This document shows, in pieces, positions 30,553 to 40,556 of a stretch of DNA of 64,000 bases. The stretch covers positions 18,231,353 to 18,295,352 of the forward strand of contig OX422185.1 in the NCBI GenBank assembly GCA_949130485.1, given 5' to 3'. A model generated the notes under the pieces. It was not told the DNA's origin. It ran no database searches and worked only from the letters and a program-made list of their open reading frames with translations. The stretch is from Agelas oroides (Eukaryota > Porifera > Demospongiae > Agelasida > Agelasidae). The position numbers and the translations under genes were made by a program. Within the stretch, counting starts at the first letter, position 1, and each line of letters begins with the position of its first letter.

Positions 30553-31545
30553 GGTGGTTTTACATCTGAGACTAATACTGTGGAAATTGTTTCATATAGT
30601 ACATACACTAAGCAACTTGAATGTGAAACCACAGTTGGGTCACATTGTCGTATTTATTGATGCCACTTTCTGTTACATTTTTTAGATAATATTTTATTGA
30701 GCCAAGCCTGAGTGAGCCACACACTAGTGGATTTTCTCTGTCTCTCTCTGTATAAACATATATATGTATACATGGTGTATGTATTCTGCGTGTTTTTTAG
30801 ACTGCAAACTAACACAACCACGTGCCACGTATGAACAATAAGTAACATTTTCACTCTGCAAGCTACTACTGACATCCTGATGCTGTCAGCATGAGTAGTG
30901 TGAGTGAAGAGGGCTATGAGAGACGCTTGGGAGGAGCGCAGCAAATCATTCAAGCTGCAAAGCGCCTCCAGCACCCTCTTACAGACTTTCATTGCCAATC
31001 AACACCCTCTTCCCTGCTCTCGACTTCATGTGACCAAATATATATAGATGACTGTTCCAAACTAATTGTATTCCAGGACGGCCTGGGAATGAGGCTACCA
31101 AAGTGCTACTTTTTGGGGGCAAGTAGTTGGCAGTGTACATAAACTACTAACTACTAACAATGTACATAGAAACGTTATCATACGTCTAACTTACACAAAT
31201 GCAGAAGAGAAGTTTTGCAGTTTAGATACTGCATGGATTGATGGTTGATAACCACCTGAGTTCAAGGGTGGAGCCTGAGGACATTGTAAACCATATACTC
31301 CACTTCACCCTTGTTTCTGTGGTAACAGGTGGGATTTATTTTCCATATACTGACAGGAAGTTGTAGATTCTGTAGATTCTGTTCCATATACTCCAGAAGT
31401 TGTAAAATGATGTTTCCTATAAGCAACCTTGTTTACAGTGTAAACTGCTTCACATGTTTACTAATAACATACCTGGTTTACAGTGAAAACTACCATGTGT
31501 GTTGACTAATAACAACAAGGACCAATCAGAGTGGAGAATATAACA
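30553..31545. other. 3' flank of copy 2 and repeat-rich spacer
   Basis: The first ~350 nt match the 3' flank of copy 4 (54091-54450): TTTTACATCTGAGACTAATA, ATTGATGCCACTTTCTGTT, TTTTTTAGACTGCAAACTAA, GCTACTACTGACATCCTGAT, GTCAGCATGAGTAGTGTG. Copies 2 and 4 are therefore most alike downstream. From about 31230 there are GTAGATTCTGTTCCATATAC repeats and TTTACAGTGNAAACT motifs. No gene. Confidence 0.55.
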
Positions 31546-31659
31546 GATAAACCACAGTAGACAGGGATTTATGGTTCATAAACAACCCTCGCCCTTGGGC
31601 TGCGCCCTCGGGCTCGGGTGGTTTATGAACCATAAATCCCTGTCTACTGTGGTTTATCT
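31546..31659. repeat. Perfect fold-back palindrome (AGATAAACCACAGTAGACAGG arms)
   Basis: The arms are about 45 bp: GATAAACCACAGTAGACAGG and GGATTTATGGTTCATAAAC have exact inverse partners (GTTTATGAACCATAAATCC, CCTGTCTACTGTGGTTTATC). The loop is GGGCTGCGCCC-like. The flanking DNA (31680-31820) is related in inverse orientation to 31370-31540, so the palindrome sits in a larger imperfect inverted repeat. Confidence 0.9.
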
Positions 31660-31819
31660 ATTACATAAATCCCAGACTAACATGCATTATGTGTTATATT
31701 CTCCAACTTGATTGGTCTTTGTTTATTTTAGTAAACATACAAGATACTTTCCACTGTAAACAAGGTAGCTTATAGGAAATATCATTTTACTATAGAAACA
31801 AGGGTGAAGTGGAGAATAT

Positions 31820-32105
31820 AGAAGCCCATATTTCTTACTATACTTCACAAGAATTGGTACAAGTTACACAATGAATGTGCAATGAAGTTAAATCATTATC
31901 AACCTGCTATACCTGAAAAATATCACTCATTTATTGCCTTTGACATTGTTACTTGTGCACTCGTAACAATACAGATAGCTAAATGTTCGTCATATTTTCC
32001 ACACACAATGTCTGAATCACAATTAATTTTCATACATTATCATGATAGTACCAACCTGTATCAGACAATTTCATGATACGTATCTTCCCTATAGCTTGGT
32101 ACTAT
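31820..32105. repeat. Left part of a third helicase-repeat copy
   Basis: GACAATTTCATGATACGTATC and CCTATAGCTTGGTA match the region just left of the helicase exon in copies A (near 178-215) and B (near 16268-16300). The rest of that repeat resumes at 35331 with GGTGGTAATTGAATATTAC and ACCTGAATGGTCAG. The element 32106-35330 separates the halves. Confidence 0.65.
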
Positions 32106-32119
32106 CCCTTATGCAAAAA

Positions 32120-32350
32120 GTCACAAGAATCTTATAAGATTCTTATAAGATTTAGTAAAATCTTATAAGAACTTCCCAGGGCTTAAGTACAGTTTCTTAT
32201 AAGGGATTTGGGACATTCTTATAAGAAAGTTTTAGGAATCTTGTGATGTTCTTATAAGAATCTTGTGCAACCATCCGAAATCTCTTGTAAGAAAATTTAT
32301 GATTCTTATAGGATGTTGTACAGAAATCTTATGACAAATTGTCTTATAAG
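32120..32350. repeat. CTTATAAGA array, left terminus
   Basis: About a dozen TTCTTATAAGA or TCTTATAAGAT units at irregular 15-30-bp spacing. Each unit is itself a palindrome, so the array is symmetrical on both strands. The right terminus (35125-35315) carries the same motif. Confidence 0.85.
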
Positions 32351-32666
32351 AAATTTTTAAAAAGCAGAACAAGAAAAAGCTGTCTTCTTTGTATTGGCTT
32401 GCATGAAAAGAGTGCAAGCTAGTGCAAGCTGAACAACTGCAGGATTAGTACAAGGCATGCAACATATGCCACTCTGCTGTGGTTAGCCATAGCCAATATA
32501 AACTATCTGCCAGATTTGAAGCGATACTATCTAGCCCAGTTTACCTTATGAGATAAGCTTTAATATAGTCATAGATACAGGGTATACACTTATAGAGAAC
32601 TAATGCTAGACTTGAAGCTTTTGAGTTGTGAAGGCACTACAGATATCTATACATACCTAACTATAA

Positions 32667-33252
32667 AAGACTTAAAAAACATTAAAAATGTAAAAAGATG
32701 TAGGGATGGCATGCCAAAAAGTATGCAAACAAGGTAGGGATAATGCATGAAAGCAAAGGTCAACATATTGGCAAAGCCCCATCCCTACATCTTTTTCACA
32801 CTACAGTTAGTGCATGGGGGTCTTCCTAAAACGTACCACAAGTTCACAACCTTTATTACTGGCAGTTCATGGCTGTAGCCTCGTTCTCAGGCCACCTCCT
32901 CCTCCCACATGGCCTGGTAATGAGGCTAGTATGAGCATTATGTTATACAGAACCTCTTCAACAACTTAAGCAGTGAGTTGGAGTAGACTGCAGACTTATG
33001 ATAGTGTCGTTAAAGTACATGGCATGGTTTTAACCTCGTCCCCAGGCCACATTCCTTCTCCCACATGTTGGCTCAGGGACGAGGCTAATATGATCTAGCA
33101 GCATTGCATCAACTGTAGTGTGAAAAAGATGTAGGGATGGGGCTTTGCCAATATGTTGACCTTTGCTTTCATGCATTATCCCTACCTTGTTTGCATACTT
33201 TTTGGCATGCCATCCCTACATCTTTTTACATTTTTAATGTTTTTTAAGTCTT
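32667..33252. mobile_element. Nested element with 142-bp near-perfect inverted arms
   Basis: The left arm 32667-32808 begins AAGACTTAAAAAACATT and ends CTTTTTCACACTACAGTT; the right arm 33111-33252 is its inverse, AACTGTAGTGTGAAAAAG to AATGTTTTTTAAGTCTT. AGATGTAGGGATGG occurs at both ends of each arm, so each arm is also a smaller inverted repeat. The ~300-bp loop holds a TAGCCTCG MITE (32876-32928) and a partial one at about 33033-33088. The arms are so alike that insertion must be recent or kept by gene conversion. Confidence 0.9.
32876..32928. mobile_element. Minimal TAGCCTCG-family MITE (53 bp)
   Basis: TAGCCTCGTTCTCAGGCC and GGCCTGGTAATGAGGCTA with only a CCTCCTCCTCCCACA-type loop. No clear target duplication. 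Confidence 0.75.
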
Positions 33253-33377
33253 GTTTCTGTACTTTTTTGATGTTAATCTCAGTTACAGTTACACGTAAGT
33301 GTAATCACAACACCAGAACTTGAAACGGTGTTGACAGTTTAGTAGTGGTTCCAGGCATGTATTAAATAATTAGGCCT

Positions 33378-33510
33378 AACCTGATGAAGGGCCAACCACT
33401 CAATTAGGCCTATGTGTAATATAGCCAGCTAGAACCTGATGAAGGGCCAACCACTCAATTAGGCCTATGTGTAATATAGCCAGCTAGAACCTGATGAAGG
33501 GCCAACCACT
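33378..33510. repeat. 55-bp tandem repeat, about 2.5 units
   Basis: AACCTGATGAAGGGCCAACC, ACTCAATTAGGCCTATGTGT and AATATAGCCAGCTAG make one unit; two full units and a partial third are almost identical. Confidence 0.9.
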
Positions 33511-33885
33511 CTTCCTACCAAACTTTGTGAAACCAATTTCAGTTGTCAATCACATGCCAGCTGCAGCACAGAAACTACTATCCTACTGACAACTGACCAT
33601 CCTAGCTTTACAGTTCAAAGGCTATTTTTAGTGTAGCTACAAGTAGGCAGCTGAATGCAGCGCCTTACCTACGTAGTGTTCATAAGCCTTGCCCAATGCC
33701 GGCGGGAGGAAAAGACCGTGACAGCCAAGCGTACTGCCCGCTGGCGATTTCGCGCGTGTGTACTAGTCTCGCTTCCAGACCAATGACCGTGGTCTTTGGT
33801 CTGGGAACGAGACTTCGTGTGCGCATGCGTACAAAATTAGAAAATGGCGTCCTAAGCAACGCACAGCAGCCTCAGAGTGTTGTGA

Positions 33886-34374
33886 ATGGCTTTTGTTGAC
33901 CAGGGTGAACTTGAAGCTATGAAGACGCTGAGTGATCGTAGAGCTCCGCGCTGTAATAAGCATCAGTTTCGTGCTAAAATTATGGTGAGTGCTTGAACCG
34001 TTTTTGAGTTATTGTTGTTTGAACAAAAGTCGTAACGAAGAAAGAAGAATACGAAAAATGGCACTTTTGCTATCGCACACTTTTGCGTTTAGCTGTCTTC
34101 CGCGTGGCTTTTGGCCACTTATAAGAGTCTTGCTGATCACAAAGGCACTCAAAGAGGAAGCCTGGATGCTTAAATAAACTTTTTGCGTGTTTGTGGTGAA
34201 GTTATACGGCTTTTGCTTAAGTATTGCATATATTGCGCGTCGGCGCCATCCCTACATAGAGAGTCTACCGACTCTCTGATTAGGACTATATATGAACAGC
34301 TAGAGAAGTTTGGACTCACCCTTAATTCTCTGTCTGCTGATAGGAAGCTACACCTCAGGCATAATTTTCACTAG
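33886..34374 (+). CDS. Candidate two-exon small gene (about 83 aa), unknown
   Basis: Exon 1 (33886-33984) encodes MAFVDQGELEAMKTLSD and RCNKHQFRAKIM and ends at a GTGAGTGC donor in phase 0. A possible acceptor CTTTTGCTTAAG at 34221 opens exon 2 in the same phase: ESTDSLIRTIYEQLEKFGLT and LNSLSADRKLHLRHNFH to TAG 34374. Both exons look coding (amphipathic, codon-like), but I recognise no domain and the acceptor is weak. Its place inside the 32106-35330 element makes an element-borne gene or a captured host fragment likely. Confidence 0.3.
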
Positions 34375-35124
34375 ATTTAGCTTGGCTAACTACCAACAAA
34401 GCTAAACAAGACTAATTCAATAGCCATAAATCACAGAGCTACTTGAGCTACACTCCTTCAAGCAAACTTCACTGAAATTTGAAATAGGTGAGCAGCAGCT
34501 GTAAAATAAAATACAGCTGCTTAGACTGGAGCCAATAATTGTTTACAGTAACAGCCTGTAGCTGCTGGCATCTTAGCTGGCACGGTGTAAGTTTTACAAT
34601 ACTCAAGTTGTGAGATACATAGCACAGAGCTAGTAGTAACAATTATATAACGTATCTATGTGTGTATGCAGTTGCAGTTGCCACAAAAAGCTGTAAGCTG
34701 CACCTCAGATGCCCATATATAGGCTATATCTAGCTGATTGTGCATGCCTTTAGCATTCTCCTGGCAATAGGCTACACCCCTAGAAACACCTTGCAATTAT
34801 ATGATATTCATAGTGCCATTGAGCTTAACAACATGGTTACACGGAGCCTAGCTAGTTACTACCCTAGCTATATAGCTCTATGTGCTATTAAAGGAACTGC
34901 ATGCCAAAGGCAATACCTTTTCATTTCTTGGTTTGCCAAGTTCTAACATATATTATTTGATGGGTGAGAAGGCAATATGGCTGGATATTGCACGAGTGTG
35001 CGGCTGTATTTTCACGAGCCGCAGGCAAGTGAAAATACAGCACAAGTGTGGTATGGTTATTATTAGTCACATATATGTACCTCTGGTAACAATATATAAG
35101 TGTACATGTTATCTTGCAAGAAAT
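34375..35124. other. No gene; one hairpin
   Basis: AT-rich sequence with the TATTTTCACGAGCC / AAGTGAAAATACAGC hairpin at 34986-35052, related to 20987-21122. Nothing else. Confidence 0.45.
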
Positions 35125-35330
35125 GTTGATTCTTATAAGATTGTACAAATTTTTGATCTTATAAGAAATAGGACTGAATCTTATAAGAAACTGTGTTTCA
35201 TATAAGATTCTTACAAGAACTTAAAATTACTTCACAAGAATTTTTAATCTTATAAGAAATGAGCGAATCTTATAAGAAACCATGTTTCTTACAAGATTCT
35301 TATAAGATCTTACAACTATTTCCATAAGGG

Positions 35331-36072
35331 ATGGTGGTAATTGAATATTACTATCTAAATACCTGAATGGTCAGTACCGTATGGTTGGTAATTTTCGCGG
35401 GTACAAATTTTTGCAAAACAGGCCAAAATTCAGGTTTCAGAAATTTTCGTGGGTGTAATTTTCGCGGTCGGTGAATCTTGGGCCCTCGTGTTAGCTAGCT
35501 GTACGGCTAAAAGCTGAGATGGCAATCTCAGCTTTTCGTTCCAGTATGGCGAGAAAAGTAGCCTCGTACCCAGAATGTTCATAGAAATGATTGCTTCCGC
35601 TCTCGGCCATGCGCCGCTGTCTGATTCGTACTTCAGTTCTTATGTAGCACTTAGATTTCCTGGATCATGAGCAGGCTTCTCGCTAGGCCATTAGCAGATG
35701 GTTTTGCACATTTGGATGTCCACTCATTGATAGCAGCTGATGCTGACCTGGCTTCCCACTTTGGTTAAGTGGGAAGCCAGGTCAGCAGCTGCTAGGGGTG
35801 GGATTCACCGATTGAGGAGTTTTCCACGTATGTAAACAAAGATCATACATCAGTACATAACTAGGGAATGTAGAACATTGCGAGGGAGTGTGAGCAAGCA
35901 GCATTGAACTGTTATATAGCTAAGACTTTACCAGTGAAGTATCAGATCACAGACCACAGGCCGTGGCATGTAGCTAAACAAGGTTTGTCACTCTACTGTC
36001 TGCAAAAGTGCTTAACAGCTTAGAGGAAACTGTCACAATTGCAGAGGGTAGCTTGTTATGGGGTGGTACCAT
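35331..36072. other. Right half of the helicase repeat, then unique sequence
   Basis: 35331-35375 completes the repeat (TACCTGAATGGTCAG, the exon's donor end). It then runs into TACCGTATGG and TTTTCGCGGG, a diverged end of the TACCGTATAG MITE family. A 20-bp-arm fold-back (CTGACCTGGCTTCCCACTT and inverse) lies at 35739-35782. No gene. Confidence 0.5.
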
Positions 36073-36297
36073 ACAATGGGCTATTCCATTTAACAACGGT
36101 ACCCCCAATGGATGACAGTGCTATTTGCCTACCCTGGGACAAAAAATTTTGGCTAGGACAGAGAGTAGTTTACGGAGGGATACAGGGGGTTTACTAAATT
36201 TACAAGAGAGTACGGAGGTAGCCTAGTAAGTCATTACCCCCTGGGACAGACACTGAAAAACCATGGGGTACCCTTATTAAATGGGATAGCACAATGG
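36073..36297. mobile_element. Short inverted-repeat element with ACAATGG target duplication
   Basis: GCTATTCCATTTAACAACGG and GGGTACCCTTATTAAATGGG with GATAGC form the ends (36080-36290). ACAATGG occurs directly outside both ends (36073-36079, 36291-36297). Confidence 0.7.
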
Positions 36298-37188
36298 AGG
36301 CAATCGTTCTACCTGGGCAGCTCCTCTAGCCACCTGTAGGTAAAGTCTGAACACAGCCTGGCTTGTGGTGCATAGTCCTTACTTCAGGCATCTTAGAGAA
36401 AGGCAGACAGATGGGGTCGCCACGCATCAGCCATGAGGCAGAATCTCTGCCGCCTTATGTGTTTGGCCATCTACACAACTGTTAGCACTTGTATACATAA
36501 TACACACGGTAGGTACTCACGCTCCAGCTGCCTAGTCCGATGTCACTGCCAAAACAACTGCTGTCCCTTGTACGATAAGTGTGCATACTCCAACTGTCCT
36601 TCCTAGCTGTCTTCTATAAGCATCATCTTTCAAGCTCACCTTACAGCTAGCTGCCTAAGGCTATGCTGGCTGCCAAGTTGTACGAAAATCTTACTTACAG
36701 TCGCGTTAAATTACAGCATTGAAGAACATACGGAATGATGTACGTCAGATATATATATGAAAAATCACAATTCAACTCACTAATGTGGGGCTCGCTCACA
36801 CTCGCCCCAATTATGATAATACTCAGTCGGTAGATGTGTTAGAGGTTGATGTAGATGAGGTCTGCAACAGCTTAAGACCCCTCTTTCCAGTTGACTCCCA
36901 CTTCAGTGCTGCTGGCAATGGGTCCCATAATGGTGTATTAGGGCCATCCATTGTTACCCTAACAACAGAGTCAAGAATCCTGGTGCACAGTCAATTGCTC
37001 ATTGGAGTTAATTTAATGTGTTTTACAGCAGAAAAAACTTGCTTATACAGTGTGGCTCTCCTTGTGCTTTGCAAAAAGCTTGATGGTGGCTAGATCTGAA
37101 GGCTACACATTCCCATCTCTTACATCTTTATACACCCTATGGTCCCTTGGACTGTAGTGACAATTAAACCTGCAGAATCTTGCTAGAA
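36298..37188. other. No gene recognised
   Basis: Unique sequence with one GGGGCTCGCTCACACTCGCC end at about 36785. The 102-codon plus-strand frame at 36785-37093 begins inside that repeat end and shows no domain, so I do not call it. Confidence 0.4.
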
Positions 37189-37716
37189 TACTGTAAGCTC
37201 CCGAAAATACACCCCCAATTCTGCACACTACTTTAAGACAAAAGTGGGCAGGGGGCGTTTGTTCAAATATTCAGTTCGTCTCGTGCATACTCCCTCTGTT
37301 CCTCATAGTCTTGAATACGCGTGAAGTCGACAATCACAATGACTGCCTGAAAGAACGGCAGCTTCGCTGAACGTGTTATACGGGAAATCAGCGGTGCTTG
37401 CATTGATACTAAGCCAAGATGCACCGAAGCAACTTGCATCGGGGGACAGGGGACGACTCCGCGTAAGCTTGTGTTCCCAGTGTGACCAACAAAAACCATA
37501 GCGGTGGCCAGGAAACAAGGCGACAGTAATTTTGTGTGTACGTGTTTACGAACTCAATCGACGACAGAGCAAAACCAAAACCTCACAAAGCATTCCCAGA
37601 AGACACTCAATACGGGGTGTTTACACGGGGGAAAAATACCTATGTGAGAACTTGGGGGTTAAAGAGGGGGGAGGGCGCTTGCTCGAAGGGGGCGTATTTT
37701 CAGGAACTTACAGTAC
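37189..37716. mobile_element. MITE with TACTGTAAG ends
   Basis: Left TACTGTAAGCTCCCGAAAAT then ACACCCCC; right GGGGGCGTATTTTCAGGAAC then TTACAGTA, the inverse. TA bounds both sides. Open frames inside have no domain. Related in design to 47174-47749. Confidence 0.75.
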
Positions 37717-38292
37717 TACTTTTCAGACATAGCAGCAGACACCTTTTGTACATGGCTGGTAGCTGCCCCTTCTTGAACATAATCGGCCTTTACAACAGAA
37801 ACAGCACACGATAAAGTTTTAGCAAACACCCGGAGAAGCAGCCAATTCTCTTGTTCATGAAATGTGAAACGAACATGCACAGTTTGTTTACGTACATAAC
37901 GTACAGTAAGTACTCGTTATTTTACAAATTCCCTAAAAACCTGGGATATTTCGTGCATACATCAAGAGTGAGTACCAGGCCTCTCTTTGGGGGGGAGGGG
38001 GGTAGGTGGGTGGGGACGAGGCTAAACAACATACAGACTCCCCCAACAATAAGGCTATGGGGGCAACTATGCTACCTTAAGCTTTAATTTGCTCACTGTT
38101 AGGCTCAAACAATTGAGGCTTCCAAAAATTATACATTATTATTGCTGAAGCAACCAGATAGAGTAGATACCACTAAACCTGTCACAATATATGCTCTAGT
38201 GCTGACCAAGGCATTATTGATTGCGTCATAGGCATTTTGTGTCATATGACCCAGACAAACTACAATATTCAACTACAATGTTCACAAAGCCT
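37717..38292. other. No gene recognised
   Basis: AT-rich unique DNA. Near 37975-38030 a poly-G tract and a GGGGACGAGGCTA end mark a degraded MITE. From about 38095, GTTAGGCTCAAACAATTGAG resembles sequence at 47965 and 60415, just upstream of other family upstream segments. Confidence 0.4.
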
Positions 38293-38770
38293 AAACAAAC
38301 TATCATAATTACTTTGTTCCATGCTACCATATAAGGCAACAGTAGAATCTGCTGCCTGTTTGTGGGGCATATCAGTATTGGCAGTTTGAACTAGCACAAA
38401 GTCAGGACAGCAGGAGCAATCAAAGAACTTGCGTGAAGTCAGTTCTTGAGAAGTGAATCAAGTCTGGGATATTCAGTCTATCACACACAAAGAAGGTAGG
38501 GAATTCAAACATTTATGCCAAGCAAAATTAATGATTAGTTTTTCATCCCTGTCCACACCCACTTTAACTATCTGTGCAGGCTTTTTTTAACTTAAACTTT
38601 GGTGGGCAGGGCTTCAGTAACGATTGATTGGTAAAAATACAACTACACTACCAGGTCTGGCAAATATTATTAAAATTTTTACTATTTTTTAAAAATAAAA
38701 TTTAAATCCCAACTACCATCCCTAGTGTGGACAGTTAATAGGATGAGAAACTAATAATTAAGTTTGCTGT
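38293..38770. repeat. Shared upstream segment of kinase copy 3 (distal part)
   Basis: ATGCTACCATATAAGGCAAC, AAAGTCAGGACAGCAGGAGC, ACACAAAGAAGGTAGGGA, CATCCCTAGTGTGGACAG and GGATGAGAAACTAATAATTA occur in family order, ending TAAGTTTGCT. The expected TATATGCATAG part resumes only at about 40490. Confidence 0.75.
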
Positions 38771-39073
38771 ACTTCGAGCATATTAACCGCACCCCAAGAT
38801 GCTCATAAGAGGTTAGTGCTGCAGGTTTACCTTGGCTCAAACACTTTAGAATTCAGTGGTACGTAGGTAAAAACTTTGTTAGTAGGCTTTAGCAAAACAC
38901 AGTTCATTACTACTTATGAACAGCACAAAACACATGTGGAGGAAGCACCATGTTACATATTTGACAAGATGTGAGGTAAGCACTACTTATCTAAAAACTT
39001 TATCAAAAGGTTTATAATACAGTCCACTGCTATTAAGCTTTACGTTAGCATAAGGCTTTACGTTAGCATAAGG

Positions 39074-39130
39074 TAGCCTCGTTCCCAGGCTCTCCCCTCG
39101 CCCCGAGCGGAGAGCCTGGCAACGAGGCTA
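39074..39130. mobile_element. Minimal TAGCCTCG-family MITE with perfect 9-bp target duplication
   Basis: TAGCCTCGTTCCCAGGCTC and GAGCCTGGCAACGAGGCTA with a CCCCTCGCCCCGAGC loop, flanked by AGCATAAGG at 39065-39073 and 39131-39139. Confidence 0.95.
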
Positions 39131-39349
39131 AGCATAAGGCTTATAAAAGCTTTACCCTCAAGGGAGGAGCCAGACATAAGTTTATCAATCGTGAATAGCA
39201 AGGCATGCCTTCACCTGCTTATGCCCGTGCGCGTTACGCACATATTGTTAGCCTGAACATAGATAGTATATACCTTCGTATCTATAAGGTATATACTATC
39301 TATGGCCTGAAGCACAGTAGCGCGCTCAATACACATAGCAATGATTCTA

Positions 39350-40243
39350 TAGCCTCGTTCCCAGGCCTTTGCGCATTCATCACTTACAATACGAAATAAT
39401 TTGCTCAGAAGGCTAGTCTCGTGCCCAGACCCCACCCAACTCACGCAAGGAGAAGGGGTCTGGTGTCACAAGTCCAAATCCTTGGCTAGCTCCAGAAGCG
39501 TGGAGCAGCCAATCAAATCGCAGAGCGGCATTTATTGGAATAATGCGGAAGCGAGAACAAGTACTTCAATCGTACCGCTCAAAGTGATGTTATGAAATTC
39601 ATTATCCAACACTGAAACACTGATCAATTTGATTCTACACTAACAATTACAAGGCTTCAACACTTCCGCAAGCCCAAGGATTTAGGCTTGTGACACCGGA
39701 CCCTTTCCTTGAGAGAGGAGGCACAAGACTACAGAAGGCCGGGTCCATTTTATCACGTGATGCGTGCCGCAGCTTACATCATGACCATTCTACTGGAATC
39801 AATGATGTCATAGATGAGCTAGAGCCAAGTTTAGCGTTGAAAGAGGCCCCCAGAGATCACAGTAATGGTACGTGTACGAACTTACCTAAGTGCTAAAAGT
39901 CTCGGCAGCGAAAGAGCACAAGCTGCCATGATTAGCTGGATGATGAATAGACGTCTATATTCAGATACCTTGGCCACATCGTGTTACTAGGTCCAAACTG
40001 GATTTCGGCTCCTCGTCTTCTTCAGCTCGAGTTTACTATTGTAGTCTATCGTACACGCGTGACCTGTTTCAGGTTCTTCCAACTCCATTTGTGGTTATCT
40101 CTGTAACACAGCGATATCTGCCATATCTGGTGTGACGTAAAATTACGTCTGCAGCACGCATCACGTGATAAAAAGGACCAGGCCTTCTGAGTGAATTATT
40201 TCGTATTACAAGCGACGAACGCGAAGGCCTGGGAACGAGGCTA
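39350..40243. mobile_element. Long TAGCCTCG-family element carrying a nested MITE
   Basis: Left TAGCCTCGTTCCCAGGCCTT, then CAATACGAAATAATTTGCTC; right inverse GAGTGAATTATTTCGTATT and AAGGCCTGGGAACGAGGCTA. Flanks ATGATTCTA and ATGATTTTA agree at 8 of 9. The left arm is broken by the element 39414-39731; once that is removed, the arm continues with the TCACGTGATGCGTGC sequence that the right arm also holds. Confidence 0.8.
39414..39731. mobile_element. Nested MITE with CAGAAGGC target duplication
   Basis: The ends are TAGTCTCGTGCCCAGACCCC and AGGAGGCACAAGACTA, with inner AGTCCAAATCCTTGG against CCAAGGATTTAGGCT. CAGAAGGC lies on both sides (39406-39413, 39732-39739). It inserted into the arm of the older 39350-40243 element. 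Confidence 0.85.
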
Positions 40244-40309
40244 ATGATTTTATACGTAGGCATATTGAACGCGTGACATCACGTAAGCGGGGAAATCGCT
40301 TCGGAAGTC

Positions 40310-40392
40310 GCTGTGAGGGGTGACTGTGGTGTAGTTGGTGAAGGGAGAGTTGTTGGTGTACCAAAGTTTCATTCCTGGGGTAAATGCACCAT
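40310..40392 (+). repeat. tRNA-like SINE fragment
   Basis: GAGGGGTGACTGTGGTGTAG followed by TTGGTGAAGGG looks like an A-box region, and GTTTCATTCCTGGGG some 45 nt later like a weak B box. The same GAGGGGTGAGNGNGGTGTAG start recurs at 46090 and 14452. It has no complete cloverleaf and so is not a tRNA gene. Confidence 0.35.
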
Positions 40393-40489
40393 GCCATTAA
40401 CGAATATCAATTCAGATTGGATGCTTCCTCTGGCCCGTGTATTATATTATTTACGCGGATCCTTTAATTCGCATCTTGGGGTGTAATGT

Positions 40490-40556
40490 AAAATATGCAT
40501 AGCCATAGCAATAAATTATTGCAGTTGTAACTTTTACTTTCAGGTCTTGAAAAACA
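40490..40556 (+). promoter_or_regulatory. Degraded core promoter region of kinase copy 3
   Basis: The family TGTATAAATTACTGCAG reads CAATAAATTATTGCAG here, so the TATA box is spoiled, while TTTCAGGTCTTGAA before the ATG is kept. This agrees with decay of the downstream reading frame. Confidence 0.35.

Larger units (their letters stand above)
32106..35330. mobile_element. Composite 3.2-kb element inserted in a helicase-fragment repeat
   Basis: The ends are CCCTTATG (32106) and CATAAGGG (35323-35330). Each end is followed inward by an array of CTTATAAGA-type palindromes (32120-32350 and 35125-35315). The two flanks join to a sequence seen uninterrupted at about 180-250 and 16265-16340, which defines the insertion independently. 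AT at both edges may be the target duplication. The inside holds another inverted-repeat element (32667-33252), a 55-bp tandem repeat, a small fold-back near 33766-33812 and a candidate two-exon gene (33886-34374). Confidence 0.65.
38771..40489. mobile_element. ~1.7-kb insertion in the upstream region of kinase copy 3
   Basis: This DNA splits the family's upstream segment. Near its edges are CACCCCAAGATGC (38789-38801) and the inverse GCATCTTGGGGTG (40470-40482), so it may be one element. It contains a 57-bp TAGCCTCG MITE (39074-39130), a small palindrome (39253-39310, ATAGATAGTATATACC), the nested pair 39350-40243 / 39414-39731, and a tRNA-like piece at 40310-40392. Confidence 0.6.

Noticed and set aside
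36785..37093. 102-codon plus-strand frame as a gene
   Set aside because: It starts inside a repeated GCTCGCCCC element end and has no domain.
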